Shown here: positions 22,836-32,861 of the stretch, piece by piece
Layout of the letters: each line of letters starts with the position of its first letter
Position numbering within the stretch: position 1 is the stretch's first letter
Source: Impatiens glandulifera
Taxonomy: Eukaryota > Streptophyta > Magnoliopsida > Ericales > Balsaminaceae
Direction: 5' to 3'
DNA: 64,000 nucleotides
Assembly: GCF_907164915.1 (NCBI RefSeq)
Contig: NC_061870.1
Location: 28,805,348 to 28,869,347, forward strand
Made by a program: the position numbers and the translations under genes
Notes under the pieces: model-generated
What the model was told of the DNA's origin: nothing
Database searches by the model: none
What the model saw: the letters and a program-made list of their open reading frames with translations, nothing else

Positions 22836-25800
22836 ATGTCGGGTAACCAAGGCAACAACATGGAAGTGGATCATCCCATCGACTCCCGAGAGGTCGTCTT
22901 GCAAGTTTGTAGGAGCATAACCGAAAACGAAACTGCACCCACTCCGGCATCCAACGTCAATCCCAGCACTAAACCAGAGAGGTATGTTCATCTTATTGTG
23001 TTTATACTAATTTTACACATGTTTATTCAATTTATTTCGTTGAATACTGATTTATGCTATCCCACCCAAAATAATGACTTCGAGGTTTAATAACTTTACA
23101 TATGAAAGGAAGAGGAAGAGAAATCCGAAGACGAATACTAAGTCGTCGATGACTGCTGAATCAGTTTCCACAGTTGCTGTCGAAGCTACTGATGTTGCTG
23201 CAGGTACTGATGAGATTTTACCACCACCTTTTCCCCCTAAAAAAAAACCAAATGTTATTCCTACCTCCACTCCAACTGTCGATGAAGAGTTACCAGAACC
23301 ACCCCCAGAAACCACTAATATTTCTCCGTCTACTACCCCATTCGATGAAGAGTTTCCCCCATCTCCCCAAAAAACCAAAACCCGCAAGAAACGTAAACTG
23401 ACATTTCTAACCAGATCATCACCTCATGGCCTCGCTCAACTCATTCCTCAATTGAGCGTAGAACAGAGGGAAGCCGTGAAGGAAATCGGGTTTGGTTCTC
23501 TTCTTACAATGGGCGTCTCCAAGTGCCTGGCTCATTTTTCCAGACACGTAGTCCAATGTTTTGACCCGGATAAGAGTTCTCTGGTATTGGCCAACGGTGA
23601 TGAGATCCGTATCGATGAAGATCTCGTACAGCTCGTGATGAACCTCCCTAGAGGGGCAACGAACGTAGTCGAGTCCGTTGGGTTGGACAAGACTAAGGAC
23701 CCAGATTACTTTAATTTCTTGAGGGATTGGAAGACCAGATGGACCGGGGATGACTCAAAACCTCCCGAAACACTTTCTATGATCCCCAAGATGTTAAGTA
23801 ACACAAGTGCAGACAACGATTTCAAAATCGACTTTGTTGTCTTTGTTGTCTCAAGTTTTTTATGTCCAGTTCAAAATTCACGAGCAAGGTAAACATGTAG
23901 TCAAACCTATTATATGTGTAATTGTATTTGTGAATACTAACACATTTATTTTTTTCATTTCAGGTTCAAAATTCTGAAATCCTTAATGAATGTTGATAAC
24001 ATAAAGGAACTGAACTGGTGCCACTTCACACTACAACGATTGCTTGACAGTGTAAGAAGTTGGAAAGAAAAAGCCAGTAAAGATAAAAATCCATATTTCG
24101 ATGGACCTATAACACTTTTATCGGTAAGTATTGTTGCCTCTCTTATATATGATTTATAGATATGTAATATTTTCTAACATGTTTCCCACTCCTTTACTCA
24201 AGATTTGCTACCTAGATGGTGTTTTTGTGGAAGGTGAACGTATCCCCTACGAGAGAAAATTTCCAATTATCTCCTGTTGGGATGACGTCAGTGTGTTAGA
24301 GTTTACCAACTTAGAAGGTCGTGCCGGTGGTTTTGGGCTGGGCAGGGCAAGGGCGCGCCTAGCAGTTGGACAACCCGAGAATCCAGTTGACTCGGTTGAA
24401 GTAAAAGAAGACGATAATGAGGTATGTGGAAACAATAAATTGACTCCCATTGTTCATTATTAGCCTGTTTTCAAGATTAATGAAGTCTGTTTTTCATAAT
24501 GTACAGTTGCTGACCGCCAAAATCCTGCAAACTTTTAAAGATACAGCCCAACAGTTGAATTACCTATCCGGGGAGTTGGAGAAACGCAACATCGATCCGA
24601 AGCCCTTTTTTGAGGCCGGTTTCCTGAACCTCAGAGAGTCTGAAGGGTTCATGAAACACTTGAAGGTGGTGATCGATGGTCCGGTTCATGTAGGTGTGGA
24701 AGATCCTACAAGGGAGGCACTTGTGGACACTTTACCGTGTGCGGGCTTGAAAGTCATTAGTCCCCGGGTTGATTACACATGTGAGACTGCATTGGAGGAC
24801 CATGCAGACAATCAAACAACACGGGTTGAACAGAATGATTTAGAGGATGCAGTTATGCCCCATCAAGAAAATCGTTCAGATCAGGTGGAACCGAATGATC
24901 TCGATGATGCAGTTCTGCACAATGAAGATCAGTCACTCCCTCTTGAAACGAAAGATGTTGAGGATGTAGGTCATGACATTGACGATGAATCACTCCTTGT
25001 TGAACAGGAAGTTGTACAGGCTGCATTTCATCCCATTCAAGCCAAGTCACCCCCTTTTCAACCGGACAAACCTGAGGATGCAGTTATGCCCCATCAAGAA
25101 AATTGTTCGGATCACGTGGAACCGAATGATCTCGATGATGCAGTTCTGCACAATGAAGATCAGTCACTCCCTGTTCAACCGAAAGATGTTGAGGATGTAG
25201 GTCATGACATTGACGAAGAATCACTCCTTGTTGAACTGGAAGATGTACAGGCTGCATTTCAGCCCATTCAAGGAAAGTCACCCCCTTTTCAACCGGACGA
25301 ACCTGAGGATGCAGTTCTTCCCAACAAAGATGCCTCACCCCGTGTTGAACCAACTGATCATGATGGCGAAGTCAAGGAACCGGATGAGGTACAACCAGTG
25401 CAGACACCCACTCTTGAAGACGATGATCAGGGTGAAGGGAAGGAACCGGTTGAGGAACCCAAAGCGCAGCATGTTGAACCAAATGCTCAGGGTGAAGGGA
25501 ATGAACATGTTGCGGAACCCAAAGCTGTTGCACCAAATGATCAGGTTAAAGGCAAGGAAAAGGTTGAGGCTTCTGATGCCGTTGAATCTTCTGAAGATGA
25601 AGATGAAGGTGATGGGGGGGGATGCATCAACATTAGAGAATATCCTAAGAGGAAGATCACGAAAATTCCTGTGCACCTTCGATCCCCCTACATGCAACAA
25701 GTTGCAGATATGTTGGACCACAACATAACCATCAAGGAACAGAGATTAGCCGATTTTGTGTTCGATGAAGACCTGCCTGAAATGTAAGTTACCTCTCATG

Positions 25801-26816
25801 CTTTTCGGAATTTCAAATATGAAATTAGTTAGTTATGGTCTTGTAAATGAATGTATTTTGCAGGGACGTTCTGTACGTAGGTGCACCGGGTAATATCACC
25901 CGTAAGCTCTTTCAAACGGTGAAAATGGGTCGTGAAATTGCGAGCGAAGTTGTGGACGCTTGGTCCATAATTGTGCACTTCAAATGCCGTAGGTTGCCAA
26001 GGCATGAGCCACGAATAATATGTTTTTCAACAATTTCACATGTAAGTGCTTCTCTTGTTTTGTTCTATGTATCCTTCAATGTTCATGACTTTGAGTCTCC
26101 CCCCTTATTTTGCAGGTTAATCTGCAGTATGATAGGACCTTATTTTGTCAATCCCTTGAAGAAGACATGAGAAACTACCATGTCACAAAAGAAGACATCA
26201 TCTTCGCTGACCTGGTATGTACATATCCCTCAATTCCAAGTAACGAGACTGCCATAAAATAACAAATGTTTATGTTCTTTTTGCAGATATTCCTACCTGT
26301 CGTCACTTCTGGACATTTCTTTCTTGTATGTGTGAATATTAAAGACTCCCAAATAAATGTCCTAGACAACTCCGGTCGTCCGCATAGAATGAAAATTTTG
26401 GAGAAGTATGTCCAGTTGAGGAATCAAATCGATAGTTTTTCGACTTTCTTGGAAAGGCAAGGCATACAAAGATTTGCAGAAAAGGTTAAGATGTACAGGA
26501 TAACGGCCCCAAAGCTGCCTTGGCAAGACCAAACAAACAAGACCGACTGCGGTGTATATTTAATGAGACATATGGAAACATATAGAGGAAAGATGAAGGG
26601 TTGGTCATGTGACATCAACGAAAATAATGTGAGTGTTTTTTATATGTTATTCTATGACATTTATCAATTTTAAATGTTCTTATACTTTCTCTTGTTCTTT
26701 TGAAGGCCGACGAAGCTTTGAGTACATTGAGGATAAAATATTTATACAGAATTCTTATGTCTGACCACAATGTCAATAGGTTCAAGTTAAAGACTGCAAT
26801 TAGATCAAGATATTAG
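22836..26816 (+). CDS. Ulp1-like (C48) cysteine peptidase, MULE cargo, copy 1
   Basis: Nine exons: 22836-22981, 23109-23888, 23964-24123, 24203-24421, 24507-25783, 25864-26041, 26116-26214, 26287-26628 and 26706-26816. They join without a stop into 1103 residues. The C-terminus has the SUMO-protease-type fold with catalytic His963 (SGHFFLVCVNI), Asp980 (NVLDNSG) and Cys1041 (KTDCGVYLMRHME), plus the oxyanion glutamine in LPWQDQ. The N-terminal half has a domain with FGSLLTMGVSKCLAHFS and FVVFVVSSFL, also found in copy 2; this region resembles the N-terminal domain of transposon-borne plant ULP genes. The middle is acidic and contains a duplicated 77-residue unit. Ulp1 enzymes remove SUMO from proteins; the actual substrate is unknown. 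The gene is probably part of the transposon and not a host gene. Confidence 0.88.
24846..25307 (+). repeat. 231-bp in-frame tandem duplication inside Ulp1-like copy 1
   Basis: Two consecutive 231-base units (24846 and 25077 starts) code nearly the same 77 residues, each opening with DAVMPHQEN and ending near PFQPDKPE/PFQPDEPE. A third partial start appears at 25308. The unit length is a multiple of three, so the frame is kept. Confidence 0.92.
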
Positions 26817-27090
26817 GGTTTTGTATGTGTTATACGGAATTATACTTGTACAGTAAATCTTATGTTCACACAGGTCAATTGACCTATTTTTAATGTATGG
26901 ATGTTTGATATTGATTTATAACTTATAATGCAATTCAGATCTTAATGTATGGAAGGCAGTTCAGATCTTAATGTATGGAGTTATAATGAATTGCTTATAA
27001 TGTATTGATGTTTGATATGTATTCTTGTACCCATATTTGTGAAATCCTAGACGATGTTATTTTCTTAACTGTATCTTTTAATATTCTTAA
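26817..27090. other. MULE noncoding segment after Ulp1-like copy 1
   Basis: The 3' flank of the peptidase gene. It contains short near-repeats of CAGATCTTAATGTATGGA and TTTGATAT. It leads into the palindrome array. Confidence 0.6.
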
Positions 27091-27710
27091 ACGAAGATAT
27101 ATTCTTAACATGATCAAACTGATATGCTTGCAACCGTAATATTGACATGATGACCACCTCTTGAAACAGAATTATCTTGTTATGTCTTCTTGTGGCCTTC
27201 TTCTTCACTATTAATTTTCAAATTTCTAAACGAAGATATCTTCTTATGTTCCTTTTCGGTGCAATCCTTAATTTGATAATCAGAGACGAAGATATCTTCT
27301 TCAATATATGTTTGCAAATTACTAAACGAAGATATCTTCTTCACTATATATTTAGAAATTCCTAAACGAATATATCTTCATAATTTATTTTGGGGTACAA
27401 TCGATATTTCGAAACTACGAGACGAAGATATCTTCTTCAATATATGTTTTCAAATTCCTAGACGAATATATCTTCTTAATTTATTTTGGGGTACAGTCGA
27501 TATTTCGAAACTACGTGACGAAGATATCTTCTTCACTATATGTTTTTAAATTCATAAACGAAGATATCCTCGCAACTAAACATTTTCAAAATCCTAAACG
27601 AAGATATCTTCTTATGTTATTTGTTGGTTCAATCCATATTTTTAATATCCGAGACGAAGATATCTTCTTCACTATATGTTTGCCAATTCATAAACGAAGA
27701 TATCCTCGCA
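27091..27710. repeat. Array of GAAGATATCTTC palindromes
   Basis: Seven exact copies of the 12-base palindrome GAAGATATCTTC start at 27232, 27288, 27328, 27424, 27520, 27600 and 27656; at least five variants (such as ACGAATATATCTTC and ACGAAGATATCCTCGC) lie between them. Spacings are 40-96 bases with a partial 96-base higher-order unit. The array sits between the first peptidase gene and the PMD-like gene, within the latter's promoter region. Its core extends to ACGAA-N6-TTCTT, the same framework as the GCGAA-N6-TTCGC motif found across the element. Confidence 0.9.
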
Positions 27711-27912
27711 ACATGTAATGCACCTACCTGTGGTATGTATTGATGTCAATTCAAGAATGAAAACTCATTTATTAACTTCAACTACTGCTGTATCAAGATC
27801 ATCACTCTCATACCCTCACTCTCACTCTCACTCTCACATTACACTCTCACTCCTTCCCGAATCTCTATCTACCGTTGTCTTTCCTTCAGTCATTAAGCGT
27901 AAAACTCATAAG

Positions 27913-29079
27913 ATGGATGTAGAGATGGACCCAGACATGCTGGTTTTATCGCAGCAACAGCTGGAGCGATACTTAAGTCTGATCAACGATGACCCTGTCC
28001 CTTTTAGTGTCTATCATGTAGATGAGATTCTTCCTCTATTACGAATAAACGTTAACGACGGACTGATGGCCCACATGCAAAGCAGATGGGATACGGACTC
28101 TCGTTCTTTTGTTATTGGGGAAATGCACATATGCCCGACGCTAGAGGACTTTGCTTCAATCCTTAGGTGTGGTACAAATGCACTCATGATCTTGCCTGTC
28201 CATCAAGATCCTCATATGGCCGTCCACATTTGCGACAGCTTCTATGGATGTACAATGTTTGATGCTCTCTTGTTTACCCTCCAACATGGATTTCTGAATA
28301 TGACAAACATAGACGAGTACATTTGGCGTGTCCAGGGAGCTGAGAGGACCATCAACCACACACAAAGCAAACTGATCATGCTTGTGGTTCTGGCTCATTT
28401 TTTTTTATGTCCGGCTGCAGGACGCCGGCCTTCGGAAAGGCTCCTGCGGGTAGTTCCTGCACTGATGGGAAACGCCCCAAACCTGGCTAGCCTGGTACTT
28501 GCTGAGACATTACTTGGTCTTAACGAATTTGTTCCCGAGGAAAACAACTATTCTCGCCGTGGATCACCTTTGGTTCTATACCTCTGGTTGTTAGACAAGT
28601 TGCATTGGTTGCCCCGTCCTTCAATTCCATACACTTCCTTTGCCAATCTACAAGTGCAAAGGGTCAATGGACTCGTGCCTCCGAATTTTATTTCGGATAT
28701 TCACCCAATTAGGTTCATTGTTCCGTGGTATCTGTTTACTGAAATGATGTACGAGATGAGGGGTTCTCCATTCATCATTTTGTTGGGCCTTCAGGGAACT
28801 ACCTCCTACTGCACAAGTGTCATATACAGACAATTTGGCCTACGGAATCCCCTACCTTCAAATGGAGACAATCCTCCGGAGGACTTCATGTTTACTCCTC
28901 AACATCTTTACTTAGAGTACGCATCAATAATTGAAAATTGTTTGACGGTTTTCATCCCCAACCGATGGATCAATGCTGTGAACGAAGCCATTCAGCTATA
29001 CATTCCACCCGTCATCGAACATGAGGTCGTGTCGCTGACAGGACCGATAGACGAGTCATCCTCTCATGAATCAGACTAG
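27913..29079 (+). CDS. Plant-mobile-domain-like (PMD/DUF7745-type) protein, MULE cargo
   Basis: A single open frame, 388 residues from the ATG at 27913 (MDVEMDPDM); the frame stays open upstream to 27718, but that extension is a histidine/serine low-complexity run, so the internal start is preferred. The region LMAHMQSRWDTDSRSFVIGE followed by MHICPTLEDFASIL matches the start of plant mobile domains, where a tryptophan and the pattern F-x-x-G-E-x-x-x-x-x-x-L-E-D recur. Later parts include DKLHWLPRPSIPY and FIVPWYLFTEMMYEMRGSP. PMD proteins are found both in transposons and in the host silencing factors MAIN and MAIL1. The function here is unknown. It has no introns, unlike its neighbours, and sits directly after the palindrome array. 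Confidence 0.75.
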   Translation: MDVEMDPDMLVLSQQQLERYLSLINDDPVPFSVYHVDEILPLLRINVNDGLMAHMQSRWDTDSRSFVIGEMHICPTLEDFASILRCGTNALMILPVHQDPHMAVHICDSFYGCTMFDALLFTLQHGFLNMTNIDEYIWRVQGAERTINHTQSKLIMLVVLAHFFLCPAAGRRPSERLLRVVPALMGNAPNLASLVLAETLLGLNEFVPEENNYSRRGSPLVLYLWLLDKLHWLPRPSIPYTSFANLQVQRVNGLVPPNFISDIHPIRFIVPWYLFTEMMYEMRGSPFIILLGLQGTTSYCTSVIYRQFGLRNPLPSNGDNPPEDFMFTPQHLYLEYASIIENCLTVFIPNRWINAVNEAIQLYIPPVIEHEVVSLTGPIDESSSHESD

Positions 29080-29654
29080 AGCTTCATTTGTATTGTTGAA
29101 CATCTATACTTTTGGTTAATCTGTGCAGTACTTATGTAAACGGATTATGGAATGTTTTTTGTGTATTCATCAATATTATGAAGTTATGTTTGATTATAGT
29201 CAGAAGTTATATTTTACATTATGTAGTTCGTTTATTCTGTAGTGATATAAATCGACTCATTGTCATTAGCTTTGATTCATTCTTTGATTGCAATTTGGAT
29301 GTCATGATCAATTCAAAGTATAATGTAAAACAACTGATCTGTTCGTGTAAACCCCTTCGATTGATCCATCGACAGGTTGCTCGCTTCCTTACACAATATC
29401 TAATCAGTAAATCGAACGGACATTTCTTCGCCTGTAAAACCCTTAAAAACGAAGATGATGTCGCATCCAATCTTTGAAGTTACATATTATTGTTGACACT
29501 TTCATGTCATACTGTAATGAATTGGAAAACGAAGAATCATTCGCCTGTAAGTTTCTATATTAAACAAAACATTGTTACGAAACGACATAATATTCGCTTG
29601 ATCTTCATATTTCAGGTCGACCACATTCAACGGAAATGTATTGAAAATATCTTT

Positions 29655-30160
29655 CATCATTGAAAAAAGAAAAGAAGTGTGTTTTCGTATAAAACCCTAT
29701 AAAGAAATCATTTCATATTATGGATTACTGTATGTAGCCTGTAATGACATATCAAATCGGAACAGTGTGCAGTATTGTTGTCACATCAAAAAAATTAATA
29801 AATATTGTATTTTAATGAAGTTGCAAATTATGTTTTTTTTTCAATTTTTAAGCACATGACTTCATCTAATTATATTTGAAAAGAAGCGAACATATATTCG
29901 TGTGCAGAACTAATTTGAAGCGAATAAATATTCGTTTGAATGAATTCTAGGTTGACTTACATGTGAAACACACAACCCCTACATGAGAATACCCTTTACA
30001 ACTGATGTAAGTACACCAACGCTTGTATGTGAAGACCAAAATGATGAATGAAAGGGGGAGGAAAATACACGCCGCGAATAAATCTTCGCTACAAACAATT
30101 TTTCAATTTCTATCCGTTACTCACATTTAATTTTTATTTATAATCATTACACATCGAATC
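29655..30160 (+). repeat. 0.5-kb direct duplication inside the MULE, copy 1
   Basis: Diverged partner of 31220-31755. Shared blocks include GTATAAAACCCTATAAAGAA, CGGAACAGTGTGCAGTATTG, CTACATGAGAATACCCTTTA and CAACGCTTGTATGTGAA, in the same order. A third partial copy of the CGAACAGTGTG part is at about 30820-30935. Confidence 0.88.
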
Positions 30161-31219
30161 GGACCAAAACTTACATTTAAAATTATGGCAATGATATGAC
30201 TTATGGGCAACGTATACTTAGCCAGAAGAGTAGATATGATAATACTTTATTATTTTTAACAAATTCGTTATTTTATTAATGTTTAATGACATTTGCATGA
30301 AAATATAAATAACAAATAATTATTATAATTCGACGTACAAATTTTCATTACAAGTTTCATAAACATTTCCCCGTTTCATAAACATTTGTACATTTTGACA
30401 ATATTAAGCTGCATCTCCAGCTTCAAGGCATCTCCATTGAAGCAACCACAGCGGATCTCTCACGCATAACTGGGGTCATACACCTGTTGAGTTATCTCTT
30501 GAGATGTTTTCCATCCCAGGGAATCTCCCAAATGGTACATCCTAGGTAAGCAACCACAGCAGTGTACACGAATGATCTTCATTTGATCGGTAGTTTCTAC
30601 TTGAGTTACCAAGCATTCGTGTACACTGAAGATGTTTTCCACCAGTTGATCTTGATTGTACAAGTTTTCCATCACAGAGAATCTCCCAAATGATACATCC
30701 CAACAAACTATATGAAAAAAACACACGCTATCAACATAAACGCTCAATAGATATTTCATGCTGCCGACGAAGATTGTTCATGTAATCCCTACATTTATAG
30801 CAAAAAGAAAATCTGTTTTCTTCATAAATTATTCAGATCTATTGATTCAGAAAAAGTAAATTTCCCGTGATGAAATATCAAATCCGAACAGTGTGTAGTC
30901 ACTTTGTCACATCATGAGAAAGTAATTTCATTCACGAAAAAGTAATAACACTTAATAATATTAAATAAAATAAATAATTCAATATTGTCATTCACATTAT
31001 ATTAACATAATAAATTATTTCAACATGAATAAAAACATTTTCATGAATAATTATAAAATTATATTCAATATATTAACATTAATTCTTTTTATTAATTTTT
31101 AATTAAGGTTTAATTATTAAGCTTTTATTATTTTTAATTAAAGTTTAATTATTTTTAATATTTTTTAATCTTATTCTTTTAATATTAACAATAATCCTTT
31201 GTTTTGTCACATCATGCAG

Positions 31220-31755
31220 AAATTATATGTCATCATTGAAAAAGAAGTGTGTTTTTGTATAAAACCCTATAAAGAAATCATTTCATATCTATGGATTCAG
31301 TAAAAGTATTAAGCATGTCATGACATGTCAAATCGGAACAGTGTGCAGTATTGTTGTCACATTACAAAAAGTAAAAAATAGTATATTTTAATACAGTTTC
31401 CAATTCATTTTAATTTTATATTTCAAAACACATGCATTCATCTAATTATAGAAGAAAAGAAGCGAACATATATCCGTGTTCAGTGAAAATTGCAAATTAT
31501 GAGAAACTAATATGAAGCGAATAAATCTTCGCTATAATGAATTATAGGTTGACTTACATGTGAAACACACAACCCCTACATGAGAATACCCTTTACAACT
31601 GATGTAAGTACACCAACGCTTGTATGTGAATACCAAAATTAATGAATGAATGTGGGTGGAAAACACACGGCGCGAATAAATCTTCGCTTCAAACCATTTT
31701 TCAATTTCTATCCCCTGGATCACATTTCATTTTTATTTATAATTCATTACAGACA
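31220..31755 (+). repeat. 0.5-kb direct duplication inside the MULE, copy 2
   Basis: Partner of 29655-30160, with the same ordered blocks. Both copies carry an exact GCGAATAAATCTTCGC motif at the equivalent place (30074 and 31672). Confidence 0.88.
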
Positions 31756-31930
31756 TATTTTTGTACGTTACATCATATCTTAAAGTAATCATTATACATC
31801 GATTCGGACCAGTCTTCATTATTTTAGATAGGGAACATCAATCATAATTTATATATTGTTAATTAAAAAGTTTAGGTGATGTTTGATCTACACTTACTAT
31901 AATTAAAAAATTATAGTAACAAATTAAAAA

Positions 31931-32108
31931 ATGAAAAAATTATTCAAAAAATTATTCATACATAACAAAATTATTCATACATACATCATATCTGAATACT
32001 ACGGTCATAAATTAAAAAATTAAAAAATTATTCAAAAAATTATTCATACATAACAAAATTATTCATACATACATCATATCTGAATACTACGGTCATAAAT
32101 TAAAAAAT
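31931..32108 (+). repeat. Two-copy 88-bp AT-rich tandem repeat
   Basis: ATACATCATATCTGAATACT recurs 88 bases apart (31981 and 32069) with almost identical surroundings. Confidence 0.9.
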
Positions 32109-32314
32109 TACATTTACTATAAAAAACATTATATGAAATATTAAATTATTCATACATAACAAACCTTTTATTTATTACATGAGTGTCAAAGTAAAATTTA
32201 TATATTGTCATATATATTTGAAAAAAAAAATTAATGAAATTTAATTCACAGCTCAAATAAAAATGAAATTAATACACTGAAGCGCCAAAAAATTTTCCAC
32301 ATGTCAAGTCAACT

Positions 32315-32339
32315 GTCACAAAGTCTCAGGCTTTGTGAC
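32315..32339. repeat. Perfect 9-bp-stem hairpin
   Basis: GTCACAAAG, a 7-base loop TCTCAGG, then CTTTGTGAC. It lies about 520 bases before the second peptidase gene. Confidence 0.8.
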
Positions 32340-32861
32340 GACGGCCAGTCAATCGCTACCATCGAATCAAATGTCATTCGTTTAGATTGGATACGATCTG
32401 TTAGATTGGCAGAGCGAAGATTTGTTCGCTTATTCAGGATCGAGAAGCAAATAGTTGTTCATTTGGTTGGAATTTTTTTTCAAATCATGTGAAACAAGAA
32501 AGACATGTACTAAGCGAAGATATATTCGTACATTGCGGAGTTCTGCACGAACACATCCTCGTCCATTGTAGTATGTTACTTTTCATAATGAATAATTACC
32601 TTTCACACTACAAAAGCGAATATCGCTTCGACTCGTACGAAGTTAATGAGAAACTCCTTATTCATGTTTGTGAAAACCGATACGGCCTAATGAAAATACA
32701 TTCACACTAACAGTGCACGGTGCCAAGTAAAACCGTAAAACATCTGAATCCCGAATCCGGCCGTCATACGTTATTCGACCATCTGACCTAGCGCTGTCGT
32801 ATCCTGCATTTCGACTACGAATCCATTTGTCTTCCGGTTAGTATCTTCGGCTCCAGCGAAA

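Larger units (their letters stand above)
29080..32861. other. Long noncoding interior of the MULE
   Basis: 3.8 kb between the PMD-like gene and the second peptidase gene. It contains at least ten GCGAA/TTCGC semi-palindromes (exact GCGAA-N6-TTCGC at 30074, 31517, 31672 and 32414), a duplicated 0.5-kb segment, an 88-base tandem repeat and a hairpin. A 99-codon minus-strand frame at 30460-30759 contains an internal duplication but no recognisable domain and is not called as a gene. The last 150 bases serve as leader for the next gene. Confidence 0.65.

Noticed and set aside
23052..23387. 111-residue minus-strand frame
   Set aside because: Antisense of an acidic, proline/threonine-rich exon of the first Ulp1-like gene; no independent support.
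27091..27710. CRISPR-like array
   Set aside because: Regular short repeats at first sight, but the genome is a plant's, the spacers are not unique or of constant length, and the repeats are simple palindromes.
29112..29477. 121-residue plus-strand frame after the PMD-like gene
   Set aside because: No recognisable domain; region contains the noncoding motif family and behaves like 3' flank.
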